Source of the DNA: CAYHZL01 sp964361075
GTDB lineage: Bacteria > Bacteroidota > Ignavibacteria > UBA10030 > UBA8401
Length of the DNA stretch: 12,439 bases
Direction: 5' to 3'
Assembly (NCBI GenBank): GCA_964361075.1
Contig: CAYHZL010000104.1
Span: 1 to 12,439 of the forward strand
Shown: positions 1 through 6,847 of the stretch, in pieces
How positions within the stretch are numbered: position 1 is the first letter of the stretch
Layout of the letters: every line of letters starts with the position of its first letter
Notes under the pieces: model-generated
The model's database searches: none
The model's input: the letters and a program-made list of their open reading frames with translations, nothing else
Told to the model about the DNA's origin: nothing
Position numbers and translations under genes: made by a program

Positions 1-55
1 CGCTTAGCTCAGCTGGTTCAGAGCGTTCGCCTCACACGCGAAAGGTCGCAGGTTC
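1..55 (+). repeat. attL: 5' fragment of tRNA-Val
   Basis: These 55 bases are identical to 8611-8665, which is the 5' and middle part of the intact tRNA-Val gene. After base 55 the sequence diverges (TTTACTC instead of GAACCCC), so the T-loop, the 3' T-arm and the 3' acceptor strand are missing and no mature tRNA can form. The copy also reaches the window edge, so identity may extend further left. It is read as the left attachment site of the element, with the integrase gene 79 bp away. A tRNA promoter upstream of the window could read through it toward the integrase (inference). Confidence 0.9.
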
Positions 56-88
56 TTTACTCAATAAAACTGCAAAACTTCCCTTACT

Positions 89-112
89 CGTGAGTAAACT
101 CGTTAGTATCTG
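89..112 (+). repeat. Left phased 12-bp repeats (putative integrase arm sites)
   Basis: Two adjacent 12-bp units are seen, CGTGAGTAAACT (89-100) and CGTTAGTATCTG (101-112). They match three CGTTAGT units at exactly the same 12-bp phase near the right end (8510, 8522, 8534). The 10-mer ACTCGTTAGT occurs at both ends (98-107 and 8519-8528). Location inside each att core suggests binding sites for the integrase N-terminal arm domain, as known for heterobivalent tyrosine recombinases. TTACTC-GT-GAGTAA (84-97) is also a near-palindrome over this site. Confidence 0.55.
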
Positions 113-127
113 CCTCAGAAATGAGGC
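112..127 (+). promoter_or_regulatory. GAAA-loop hairpin just before the integrase start
   Basis: GCCTCA (112-117) and TGAGGC (122-127) form a perfect 6-bp stem closed by a GAAA tetraloop, ending 6 bases before the integrase ATG. Only TTT follows, so it is a weak terminator at best. It would lie where a ribosome binds and could limit integrase translation. It could also shield the gene from transcription coming through the tRNA fragment. The function is inferred; the stem is seen. Confidence 0.4.
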
Positions 128-133
128 TTTACT

Positions 134-1147
134 ATGTTTCTCTCGAAAGACAAAAACGGTATATGGTATTTGTATTTTGTCGGTGATGACGGTAAAACGA
201 AACGCAACTCTACACGGTGCAGACTTAAAACCAATGCTTTGAAATTCCTTCAAACGTTCAAAGTTGGACAATCTCAACGTGTAAAACAAGTTTTTCTTTC
301 TACCTTCATCACCGATTTTCTTTTATATGCAAGGGGCAACTTTTCAACAAGAACCGTAGAGTTTTATTCTTACTCACTCAATAAACTACTCACCACAATT
401 GGTAATATTCCGCTTGCTTCAATTACACCAAAGCACTTTGATATATTTAAAACTGAACGCTTAAAAACTATGTCGCCGATTACGGTGAATATAGACCTAC
501 GAACAATTAGGGCTTCACTCAATACGGCTTTACGTTGGGGCTTATTACAAAGCAACCCATTCTCAAAACAGAAACTTGTTTCCGTGCCGGAAGCATCACC
601 GATATTTTTTAGCAAAGCAGATTTTCAAATATTAATTAATACGATTAAAGAAGGCTGGCTGAAAGAAATTGTTGTATTTGCTACTCTCACAGGGTTACGG
701 CGCGGTGAAATTGTGAACCTGCATTGGAGCGATGTTGACCTTCCTCGTAAGACAATTACCGTGCAATCTTCACCAACATTCAATACAAAGAATGGTAAGA
801 AAAGGATTGTTCCGTTGAATGATACGGCGTTGTATATTCTGAAAGCCAAAGCAAACAAAAGTCTCTCAGAATTTGTGTTCACGTTGAACGATAAACCGAT
901 AATGGGAGAATGGCTTTCGCATAAATTCAAATGGTATGTGTACGAGTGCAAATTCCGTGAAGATAGATTGCATTTTCATTCTTTAAGGCATACATTTGCT
1001 TCGTGGTTAGTGCAGGACGGAGTTTCTATTTACGCGGTGAAAGAATTACTTGGGCACTCGGACGTAAAAACTACTCAGGTATATTCTCACCTACAGCCTG
1101 AGCAATTGCACAACGAAGTAAACAGAATACAGATTTTGATGAATTGA
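134..1147 (+). CDS. int: Tyrosine recombinase (element integrase)
   Basis: This 337-residue protein is a phage-type integrase that should recombine the tRNA-Val attachment sites. The N-terminal part (about 1-50) is a probable arm-binding domain; 51-140 fits a core-binding SAM-like domain with FSTRTVEFYSYSLNKL. The catalytic domain has the expected residues: Arg189 in TGLRRGE, a lysine near 219-223 in the beta-hairpin, His282 and Arg285 in HSLRH, His308 in LLGHSD and the nucleophile Tyr317 in VYSHL. Length is a little short for the family, but all domains appear present. ATG at 134 is the only sensible start; a hairpin lies just before it. The gene begins 79 bp from attL, as usual for such elements. 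Its last 28 codons are duplicated at 1748-1834. Confidence 0.95.
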   Translation: MFLSKDKNGIWYLYFVGDDGKTKRNSTRCRLKTNALKFLQTFKVGQSQRVKQVFLSTFITDFLLYARGNFSTRTVEFYSYSLNKLLTTIGNIPLASITPKHFDIFKTERLKTMSPITVNIDLRTIRASLNTALRWGLLQSNPFSKQKLVSVPEASPIFFSKADFQILINTIKEGWLKEIVVFATLTGLRRGEIVNLHWSDVDLPRKTITVQSSPTFNTKNGKKRIVPLNDTALYILKAKANKSLSEFVFTLNDKPIMGEWLSHKFKWYVYECKFREDRLHFHSLRHTFASWLVQDGVSIYAVKELLGHSDVKTTQVYSHLQPEQLHNEVNRIQILMN

Positions 1148-1158
1148 TTGTGTTGATA

Positions 1159-1171
1159 TTGTGCCACACAA
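1159..1171 (+). promoter_or_regulatory. Possible operator of the toxin-antitoxin pair
   Basis: TTGTG-CCA-CACAA is a perfect 5-bp inverted repeat 40 bases before the antitoxin start. RelB/DinJ antitoxins bind short inverted repeats in their own promoters, so this is a reasonable operator candidate. No clear TAnnTTTG promoter box is seen here. Confidence 0.3.
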
Positions 1172-1184
1172 GTGCTACATTAGA

Positions 1185-1196
1185 AATAACAACACA
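1185..1196 (+). repeat. 12-bp direct repeat left of the toxin-antitoxin pair
   Basis: AATAACAACACA occurs here and again at 1736-1747. The two copies bracket the toxin-antitoxin genes exactly; the right copy contains the toxin stop codon and abuts the duplicated integrase tail. It may mark the recombination junction by which the pair entered. Confidence 0.5.
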
Positions 1197-1210
1197 AAGG
1201 AAAATGGCAC

Positions 1211-1468
1211 ATGGCAAAAACAGCAATGGTAAGAGCGCGTATAGAACCGGAACTAAAAAACGAAGTTGAAAATATTTTTAATCAAATTGGTTTAAATGCT
1301 ACCGAAGCGATAACGGCGTTTTACAGAAATGTAAAACTTTTCAGAGGTATTCCTTTTGAACTACGACTGCCAAACGAAACGACACTAAAAACAATTGCAG
1401 AGACGCGAAAAGGGAAAGGAAAAAAATTTTCAAGTGTCTCAGCGTTACGTAAAGATTTAGAAAGTTGA
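1211..1468 (+). CDS. dinJ: RelB/DinJ-family antitoxin
   Basis: This 85-residue protein resembles DinJ/RelB antitoxins. Residues 4-50 form a ribbon-helix-helix DNA-binding region (VRARIEPELKNEVENIF, then GLNATEAITAFYRNVKLFRGIPFEL), which is the family hallmark. The C-terminal 35 residues are charged and would wrap the toxin. It should neutralise the YafQ-like toxin encoded next and repress the operon. The start is ATG 1211 with AAAGGAAAA about 8 bases upstream. The stop overlaps the toxin start by four bases (TTGA), so the two are translationally coupled. A second in-frame Met follows at residue 6. Confidence 0.85.
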   Translation: MAKTAMVRARIEPELKNEVENIFNQIGLNATEAITAFYRNVKLFRGIPFELRLPNETTLKTIAETRKGKGKKFSSVSALRKDLES

Positions 1469-1740
1469 CCGTGTTACTACTAAGCAGAACATCACAATTC
1501 AAAAAGGACTACAAACGAATTGTTAAACGCGGCTATGATGTTGAAAAATTATTTGATGCCATAAACATTTTAGCAGAACAAAAACATTTACCGGAACGTT
1601 TTCGCAATCATAAACTTTCTGGTAACTATAAAGATTATTTTGAGTGCCATCTACAGCCGGACTGGCTATTGATTTATTTGTTGACTGATACGGAACTTGT
1701 TTTAACTCGTACCGGAACACATGCAGATTTATTTGAATAA
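1465..1740 (+). CDS. yafQ: YafQ-family mRNA interferase toxin
   Basis: This 91-residue protein fits YafQ in length and in its active-site pattern: His49, His62, Asp66, Trp67, His86 and Phe90, each one position before the E. coli YafQ residues (H50, H63, D67, W68, H87, F91). The end motif RTGTHADLF is typical. YafQ enzymes cut mRNA on the ribosome and are held inactive by DinJ. The first start is TTG at 1465, overlapping the antitoxin stop; GTG at 1471 is an alternative. All visible catalytic positions are kept, so the toxin is probably active. It likely stabilises the element in its host (inference). The stop codon lies in the 12-bp repeat at 1736-1747. Confidence 0.88.
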   Translation: MTVLLLSRTSQFKKDYKRIVKRGYDVEKLFDAINILAEQKHLPERFRNHKLSGNYKDYFECHLQPDWLLIYLLTDTELVLTRTGTHADLFE

Positions 1741-1747
1741 CAACACA
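1736..1747 (+). repeat. 12-bp direct repeat right of the toxin-antitoxin pair
   Basis: AATAACAACACA is identical to 1185-1196 and runs straight into the duplicated integrase fragment at 1748. Confidence 0.5.
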
Positions 1748-1834
1748 GGGCACTCGGACGTAAAAACTACTCAGGTATATTCTCACCTTCAACCTGAGCA
1801 ATCGCATAACGAAGTAAACAGATTACAGAGTTAA
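1748..1834 (+). pseudogene. Duplicated integrase 3' end (28 codons)
   Basis: The segment repeats the end of the integrase gene (1052-1130). The first 41 bases are identical and the rest carries scattered changes. In frame it encodes GHSDVKTTQVYSHL, with the catalytic tyrosine, then a variant tail ending LQS before TAA at 1832. It has no start and cannot be a working gene. Differences such as CTT/CTA and TCG/TTG suggest the copy came from a related element, or has diverged since duplication. It lies directly behind the toxin gene, so the toxin-antitoxin pair sits between two integrase tails. Confidence 0.9.
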
Positions 1835-2036
1835 ATGATTGTGAAGGTTTTACAGTATGGTTACAGATGCTTTGCTCTTATGAATTGTGTCGGGGGCGGG
1901 GTATCAATAAAAATAATGGTATGCCTTAATTTCAAATCCCAAAGCTACAAAATTTTTTAGGGGGCATACATGGCAAAAGATATTCCATACCGTTACTTGT
2001 TTCAATAGTTTAAAATTTTACATATCTGGAGATTTT
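1835..2036 (+). other. Intergenic region with inverted repeat
   Basis: No gene is seen in these 202 bases. GTATGCC (1919-1925) pairs with GGCATAC (1963-1969). A 12-codon frame (1970-2008) preceded by TTAGGGGG could be a leader peptide or the remnant start of a lost gene. The promoter of the gene at 2037 should lie here. TATCTGGA at 2023-2030 only partly fits the TAnnTTTG box, with CTTG at 1996. Confidence 0.35.
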
Positions 2037-3251
2037 ATGAAAATAAAATTCTTACCCCTTAAAGTAATCATTTTGAGTGTTGTATTTTTTTCTCTTTGTA
2101 AAGCACAAGAAGATAGCATTGACTATAAAAAAATAAGAATAGATTTAATTAATAAATATCTTGATTTGATAGACCAGAGTATAAACTATAAAACCAAAAT
2201 GAAGAAGACAGATTACGATACTTTATTAATTTGGAAAGATGGAAAATTATATCTGGGTAAATTGAAATGGCTGAATGATAAAGATTTTTTTGAAAATACA
2301 TTTACCCAAACGATTGTTTCTTTAAATGAGGCAAATGAAAACGATAGTAAGATGGATAGACAAAAAACTTTTCCGATTTTTGAAACCCATTCAACATATT
2401 TCAATAATTTTTATTACTCAATATCTTTTCAAAGATTTGAAGATGTATTTTTAGGCACATATTATGGTGGATGTTATTTTACAGACAGAGAAAAACAAAT
2501 TATCGGAAAAAGAATTAGCCTAATATTAGGAAGTAAATTAAAATTATATGAATATGATTTTAATTCGGTACACTTACAAATTTACAACAAAAAAATTAAA
2601 TCTCGGGGTTGGTATAATCGAAGAGCGGTATTTGAATTATTAAATTTGAAAGATTGGATGTATGATGAAAATATAATTGAATATGGTTCTGTTGAAAAGT
2701 ATATCACCAATTATGGTATAGTAAATGGAATTCAAAAACTTAATTGGAAAGATAATATCAACTCGGTAAAGAAGAAATTAAATGTGCCTTTTGAAATTTC
2801 AAAAGATAAAACAATAATCACCTATGAAGATGTAATAGCAAATAATGATGTTTTTATATCATGTACATTTTTAAAAAATGGATTGGGGAGTATCAATATT
2901 AGGTTTTGTTCTTCTCAGGGCGTTGATAAGGACGGCAGTAAACTTTATTATACCTCCTTTTCATTAACCGATGCTAATAAAATATTCAATGATGTATCAA
3001 AGTTACTTGTGCAAAAATATGGTATTTATTCTCACAAACATGATATTGAACACGAAGGCAGTCAAAATTATTTCAATAATGGCAATAACATTAGAGTTAA
3101 AGAATTGGCATGGAGTTTTAGTAAAACACATGTAGTATTTTCAATTGATGAGTTACCTTCTGAAGATACGAAGTCATACATAATACAAATCAATTATTTT
3201 AGCAATGATTATTTCGATAATCGAGAAAACGATTGGAAAGATAAATTATGA
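2037..3251 (+). CDS. Secreted protein of unknown function
   Basis: I do not recognise this 404-residue protein. Residues 1-23 are a clear Sec signal peptide (KIKFLPLKVIILSVVFFSLCKA), probably cut after KA, before QEDSID. No lipobox is obvious, although a Cys sits at position 21. The mature part is rich in Tyr, Asn, Lys and Asp and has no other membrane segment, so it is likely periplasmic or exported. Aromatic-rich stretches such as YYGGCYF (about 142-148) and a C-terminal beta-rich half hint at a globular beta fold, but no motif is diagnostic. The gene is more AT-rich than the integrase and replication genes, which suggests separate acquisition. Its stop overlaps a tiny 18-codon frame (3248-3304) unlikely to be a gene. 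Confidence 0.7.
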   Translation: MKIKFLPLKVIILSVVFFSLCKAQEDSIDYKKIRIDLINKYLDLIDQSINYKTKMKKTDYDTLLIWKDGKLYLGKLKWLNDKDFFENTFTQTIVSLNEANENDSKMDRQKTFPIFETHSTYFNNFYYSISFQRFEDVFLGTYYGGCYFTDREKQIIGKRISLILGSKLKLYEYDFNSVHLQIYNKKIKSRGWYNRRAVFELLNLKDWMYDENIIEYGSVEKYITNYGIVNGIQKLNWKDNINSVKKKLNVPFEISKDKTIITYEDVIANNDVFISCTFLKNGLGSINIRFCSSQGVDKDGSKLYYTSFSLTDANKIFNDVSKLLVQKYGIYSHKHDIEHEGSQNYFNNGNNIRVKELAWSFSKTHVVFSIDELPSEDTKSYIIQINYFSNDYFDNRENDWKDKL

Positions 3252-3465
3252 AAAACATGGCTGTGAAGATTAATACATTGATTTTTGCATTGCTTAAAGA
3301 TTGAACATGGGGGTATGCAGTAAAACAAAAGGCAAACACAGAAAAACTCACAAGCCACAAATTTTTTTTTATTTTTTGCAACACATTGTTATTGAAAACC
3401 TTCATAAAACTTTAACGAAATAAAATCGGACAACAATATTCTTTCTTTTTATTGATGAGGTATTT

Positions 3466-3984
3466 ATGAAAACAATATTCTTTTTTGCATCTGTTTTTGT
3501 AATAATATTTATTGGTTGCGAAACGCCATACCAAGCGGTAGGCGTGCAAGGCGGTTATAGTGATATACAAATTGCAGAAAATATTTTCAAAGTTTCTTTT
3601 AGGGGAAACAATATAACAAAGATAGAAAGAGTATCCGATTTTGCGCTGTTGCGTTGTGCCGAATTATCAGAACAAAAAGGATACTCGTATTTTATTATTA
3701 TCAACGAAAACAGTTATTCAGAAAAAAGTTCCTTTTCTATTCCCGCCACAACCTACGGTTCAGCCACAGTAATAGGCAATTCTGTTTATGGTAGCACAAC
3801 AACGTATGGCGGGCAAACATATACGCTTTCAGCACCAAGCAGTATAAATACTATTGTTTGCTTCAAAACGAAGCCAGACGGATTTTCTTATGAAAGCAAA
3901 TACATAATTCCGTCTATCAAGAGTAAATATAATTTCCATGCCGAAAAAGATACGTCGGATTATTTTTCGAGACGAATAAGATAA
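3466..3984 (+). CDS. CC0125/CC1285-like lipoprotein
   Basis: This 172-residue protein starts with a lipoprotein signal peptide: a hydrophobic run then FIG-Cys18, so Cys18 would be lipidated and anchor it in a membrane. The mature start (TPYQAVGVQGGYSDIQIAENIFKV followed by VSFRGN, ERVSDFALLRCAELSEQKGYSYFII) resembles the CC0125/CC1285 family, seen mainly in Proteobacteria and of unknown role. The middle (about 95-125) is rich in Thr, Ser, Tyr and Gly. The gene stands alone, 214 bases after the previous gene and 145 bases before the next. In an element this might alter the cell surface, but nothing in the sequence proves it. Family call from memory of the motif pattern. Confidence 0.7.
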   Translation: MKTIFFFASVFVIIFIGCETPYQAVGVQGGYSDIQIAENIFKVSFRGNNITKIERVSDFALLRCAELSEQKGYSYFIIINENSYSEKSSFSIPATTYGSATVIGNSVYGSTTTYGGQTYTLSAPSSINTIVCFKTKPDGFSYESKYIIPSIKSKYNFHAEKDTSDYFSRRIR

Positions 3985-4016
3985 TAAAATGAAACTCTAC
4001 AAATAAAAATCTACAC

Positions 4017-4113
4017 CGTGAACTATCCTTCACGAAAGAAATATAGTTGCCTTAACGGCAATGGACACAAAGCCTTGTTTGCAATGGATAGATTGCAGAC
4101 GAGGCTTTAGTGT
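4017..4113 (+). ncRNA. Three-hairpin RNA with complementary loops (leader or ncRNA)
   Basis: Hairpin 1 is CGTGAA/TTCACG (4017-4034) with a 6-base loop CTATCC. Hairpin 2 is TTGCC/GGCAA (4047-4061). Hairpin 3 is an uninterrupted 17-bp stem (4069-4085 with 4092-4108, two G-U pairs), extended by 4 bp beyond a bulged A4109, with a 6-base loop GGATAG (4086-4091). The loops of hairpins 1 and 3 are perfectly complementary, which allows a loop-loop kiss that folds the RNA back on itself. Wobble pairs in the long stem favour RNA function over DNA function. It ends 17 bases before the start at 4130, so it is either that gene's leader or an RNA of its own. No T-run follows hairpin 3, so it is not a standard terminator. 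Confidence 0.65.
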
Positions 4114-4129
4114 TTAAAGGGAATAAAAA

Positions 4130-4915
4130 ATGATAAGAAAAGAAAAAGAAAAAAAAACAAAAAGAGAGCTAATTGCAAAAAGTTTTGACGGTAGCGATGG
4201 TGCAATATATTTGCTTCTTTTAAAATTGGATACAAAACAAATAAAAAAAATTATTGAGAAATACAAAAATGGATATGGAAAAATAGAATTAATTCAAGAT
4301 TTATTAACTCATTGTGGATATGATATAAATTTAAATGGCGATAGTGGTTTAGATGAAGTAACGGCATTTATAAATTCAAAGGAAGGAAAACCGTTGAGTA
4401 AAAAAGACCAAATAATTTTTGATAAATTATGGACAAAATCAAAAACTAAAAGAAAAAATGATTTGACTGAAAAGAAAATCTTCACGTTGCAAGAAGTATT
4501 GAATGTTGAGACTATTGTTAATGAATATTGGAAAGATTTGTTGAGTACGAGAGATAATCAGATTTTAAAAGCTTTTGAAACTAATGTTGTTTTTACAAAG
4601 GAAGCCTACAACAAGATTAAAAATGATGACGAAAAATTAAAACAAAAACTTAAAAAGTTTGATAGAACAAAATATGACAACAATATTTTTAAGGAAGCTA
4701 TAAAGCATTATGAAAAAGCATTGGGATTTGAGCAACACTACGGAAGATGTCTATTGGCAGTGCTTAAGGAAAGGGGTATCGCAAACGATGGTTTTGAAAG
4801 AGGTTTAGAATTTTACAATTGGAACAACAGTTTTAAGCAGTATCGAAGCGATGAAGGAAAAAAAAAGAGAAGTAAAATCGATTTTACCAAAAAAGTGAAA
4901 TCGTTACCTACATAG
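4130..4915 (+). CDS. Lysine-rich protein of unknown function
   Basis: I do not recognise this 261-residue protein. It is strongly basic, with lysine clusters at both ends (MIRKEKEKKTKRE and KKKRSKIDFTKKVK), and largely predicted helical, with a charged stretch around 160-180 that could be a coiled coil. There is no signal peptide or membrane segment, so it is cytoplasmic and plausibly binds nucleic acid (inference). It begins at ATG 4130 behind a highly structured RNA and ends in an intrinsic terminator whose hairpin includes the stop codon. It therefore looks like a unit of its own between the lipoprotein and the replication genes. It is very AT-rich. A type III toxin behind an RNA antitoxin was considered, but the protein does not resemble ToxN. 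Confidence 0.65.
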   Translation: MIRKEKEKKTKRELIAKSFDGSDGAIYLLLLKLDTKQIKKIIEKYKNGYGKIELIQDLLTHCGYDINLNGDSGLDEVTAFINSKEGKPLSKKDQIIFDKLWTKSKTKRKNDLTEKKIFTLQEVLNVETIVNEYWKDLLSTRDNQILKAFETNVVFTKEAYNKIKNDDEKLKQKLKKFDRTKYDNNIFKEAIKHYEKALGFEQHYGRCLLAVLKERGIANDGFERGLEFYNWNNSFKQYRSDEGKKKRSKIDFTKKVKSLPT

Positions 4916-4939
4916 AAACGCTATGTTTTTTTGTTTTTT
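4910..4939 (+). terminator. Intrinsic terminator after the lysine-rich gene
   Basis: ACATAG (4910-4915) pairs with CTATGT (4921-4926) around AAACG, followed by a T-rich run interrupted by one G (4927-4939). The stop codon of the gene is inside the stem. Confidence 0.7.
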
Positions 4940-4941
4940 GT

Positions 4942-5050
4942 ATCTCAGAAAGGTTGTATTGAGATGCAAATAACAAATAATTTTAATAACGCCGGACAGT
5001 CTTTTGAGTTTGCATCTCAAAACCTTTCAACTGTTCGGCGTTTTATTTTT
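4942..5050 (+). promoter_or_regulatory. Leader with mutually exclusive long stems and terminator
   Basis: Two strong pairings interlock here. X (4948-4970) pairs with X' (5009-5028) over 20 bp with a 3-base bulge (GTA 4956-4958). Y (AACGCCGGACAGT, 4988-5000) pairs with Y' (5030-5042) over 13 bp with one G-U, followed by TTTTATTTTT: an intrinsic terminator. The order X-Y-X'-Y' with a single base between X' and Y' makes both full stems at once sterically unlikely, so they should be alternatives. Small local hairpins also form (4942-4947 with 4960-4965; 5002-5008 with 5016-5022). This fits an attenuator that decides whether transcription reaches the replication genes from 5073 on. The trigger is unknown. 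Confidence 0.6.
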
Positions 5051-5072
5051 AAACTATTTGAAAGGTAACACA

Positions 5073-5492
5073 ATGCACAACTCACAAATTTCTATTACAA
5101 AGCGCGGTGAAGTGAAGCTTCACTTAGACGATAAACAATACAAAGGCACTCGGAGTATTGGCTGGCTTTCTTCCGATGGAAGCACATTCAACACGGAGCG
5201 AGACCGGAGACGGCACGTATTCCGCAAACTTGATGCTTTGGCTTTTTCTCACGATTTAATGACACGGTACAAATTTACTTGGGTTGTGGTGTATTGTGAG
5301 AATGGAGAAAGACTTGTAACAAGCCGGAAGCATATTCTTGAACGTGGAACTATTTTGAACTTTCAAAAAAATCAATTGGAGCGACAAATATTTTTACCGT
5401 TATCGGAATTTGGTATTGAGAAGGCACGCGAAACGGAAAACAAGGTTGCATTGAAAACGATTGTAGAAATGCAAGGGAGACTTTTCTCATGA
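5073..5492 (+). CDS. Small protein of unknown function in the replication operon
   Basis: I do not recognise this 139-residue protein. I start it at ATG 5073 (MHNSQISITK), 10 bases after GAAAGGT; the upstream in-frame start at 5004 would lie inside the terminator hairpin and is unlikely. The protein is basic, with an Arg-rich patch (ERDRRRHVFRK, about 43-53), a beta-like core (FTWVVVYCENGERLVTS) and a helical C-terminus. It has no signal peptide. Its stop overlaps the helicase start (ATGA at 5489), so both are made together. A role as a DNA-binding or loader-type partner of the helicase is plausible from context only. Confidence 0.7.
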   Translation: MHNSQISITKRGEVKLHLDDKQYKGTRSIGWLSSDGSTFNTERDRRRHVFRKLDALAFSHDLMTRYKFTWVVVYCENGERLVTSRKHILERGTILNFQKNQLERQIFLPLSEFGIEKARETENKVALKTIVEMQGRLFS

Positions 5493-6847
5493 TTACGAAC
5501 GGAGATAACGAGCGTTTTATTATCGGCTTTGCAATGCAATCAGGGAAAGCCGTTTCATTTTTGTATGACAATGGTTTAAGTATGGAAGATTTTCACAACA
5601 GAGATTATGCTTTTTTATATGACTGCATTTTATCGCTCTTAGGAACACGGCAAAATATTTCTGCATTGGCTTTGCAAGAGTTTATCAAATCAAAAACGAT
5701 TGACGAACTTCATTTTGTTTCACTCGGTAGAGGTGAACGAAAGTTGGAAGCGGTAGAACGTATTGCATTACTGATACGAAATATTTCCGACAACTTCCAT
5801 AATAGTGAAAAGTTTGCAGACATTTTTACTGCAATTAAAAAAGTGAAAGAGGAAGCAGAAAGAAAAAAAATACTCTTGCTCATTCAAAGCACTCACTCCA
5901 AAATTATCGAAGGCGAAGATATACCGGCATCGGTAGAGGGTTTAATTTCTGAATTGAGCAACACACAGCACAAGCACTGCGAAAGCGATGTTGTAAATTT
6001 GTTTGAAGCAACAAAGAAAGCACTTGCACAGTTAGAAGCAGAAGAACGCGGAGAAATTTTGCGATATACTACCGGCTTCAATAATCTCGATGGATTGCTT
6101 CACGGTATTGATGCAGGCACGTTTACGGTTGTAGTTGCAGAGCAAGGCATCGGCAAATCGTTTCTTATTTCTCAAATGGCAATGCACTTAGCAAAGAAAA
6201 ATATTCCGGTAGCGTTACTCTCTTTAGAAATGCAAGCGGAACAAATTGCACGGAGAACAGCCGGAGCGAAGAAACAAATTTCTTTGCCGGAACAACGCGA
6301 ACGATTAGAAAAATTGCAAAGCGAAACAAAAGGATTGCCTTTTTATATCCGAACGAAAAGTATCACGCTCGATAATATTGGTAACCGTCTGCAATCACTT
6401 CAACGTAACAAAAAGATAAGGATTTTGTTTCTGGATTACTTGCAGTTAGTAGGTTTACCCTCAAAAGGAAATCCAACAACGGAACTTGATGCACTTTCAA
6501 AGAAGCTAAAGCAATTAACACAAGATACCGGTATTAGCATTGTTTGTATTGCATCGGTACTAACGAAAGCAATCTCACAACGGAATGACAGGAAACCTAT
6601 TCCTTCCGATATAAGAGGGAGTTCTCAAATACTCTTCGACTGTGATTTATTTTTTTCTTTGTGGAAACCGTACGAAGATGAATTTCAAAATTATATTGAA
6701 TTGAAAATATTGAAAGGACGTGAAGGGCAATTCGGTGAATGTGCTTTTGAGTTTGATGCAGATACGTTGAAACTGAAAGAAACGGAACTGAAAGCCGAAC
6801 CGATGCAAGAACAAAATAAAATGCGGAAGGCATTTTCGATGCAATAA
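5489..6847 (+). CDS. DnaB-family replicative helicase
   Basis: This 452-residue protein matches DnaB helicases of phages and plasmids. An N-terminal helical domain (about 1-110) has the DnaB-N pattern (FHNRDYAFLYDCILSLL). The RecA-like domain has Walker A AEQGIGKS (217-224), Glu247 in SLEM (catalytic glutamate region), Walker B LFLDYLQL (313-320, Asp316), SIVCIASVLTK (sensor region) and IRGSSQILFDCD (375-386), then ILKGREGQFGE (407-417) where DnaB has its Arg/Lys finger segment. The P-loop differs from the usual GRPSMGKT, marking a divergent accessory helicase. It should unwind DNA at the element's own origin as a hexamer. It is coupled to the preceding gene by a 4-base overlap and followed by a terminator-like hairpin. 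Confidence 0.93.
   Translation: MITNGDNERFIIGFAMQSGKAVSFLYDNGLSMEDFHNRDYAFLYDCILSLLGTRQNISALALQEFIKSKTIDELHFVSLGRGERKLEAVERIALLIRNISDNFHNSEKFADIFTAIKKVKEEAERKKILLLIQSTHSKIIEGEDIPASVEGLISELSNTQHKHCESDVVNLFEATKKALAQLEAEERGEILRYTTGFNNLDGLLHGIDAGTFTVVVAEQGIGKSFLISQMAMHLAKKNIPVALLSLEMQAEQIARRTAGAKKQISLPEQRERLEKLQSETKGLPFYIRTKSITLDNIGNRLQSLQRNKKIRILFLDYLQLVGLPSKGNPTTELDALSKKLKQLTQDTGISIVCIASVLTKAISQRNDRKPIPSDIRGSSQILFDCDLFFSLWKPYEDEFQNYIELKILKGREGQFGECAFEFDADTLKLKETELKAEPMQEQNKMRKAFSMQ

Noticed and set aside
1..73. A second working tRNA-Val gene at the left edge
   Set aside because: The copy stops matching after base 55 and has no 3' T-arm or acceptor strand, so it cannot fold into a tRNA.
625..951. 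Minus-strand open frame opposite the integrase
   Set aside because: It lies entirely within the well-supported integrase gene and its product has no recognisable features.
1970..2008. Leader peptide MAKDIPYRYLFQ
   Set aside because: Twelve codons after a G-rich stretch; no regulatory codons and no support beyond the start and stop.
3248..3304. 18-codon gene overlapping the stop of the secreted protein gene
   Set aside because: Too short, no recognisable product; the overlap can arise by chance. It could be the remnant of a truncated signal peptide.
3361..3377. Terminator after the secreted protein gene
   Set aside because: A T-run is present, but no convincing stem precedes it.
4069..4108. 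Intrinsic terminator
   Set aside because: The 17-bp hairpin is followed by AGTGTTTAAAGGG, with no T-run.
4017..4915. Type III toxin-antitoxin system (RNA antitoxin plus ToxN-like toxin)
   Set aside because: There are no tandem repeats of the antitoxin kind, no terminator between RNA and gene, and the protein is longer than and unlike ToxN. The idea remains open only as a loose analogy.
5004..5072. Longer N-terminus for the small replication-operon protein
   Set aside because: The added 23 codons overlap a terminator hairpin with strong base pairing; ATG 5073 has GAAAGGT upstream and is far more likely.
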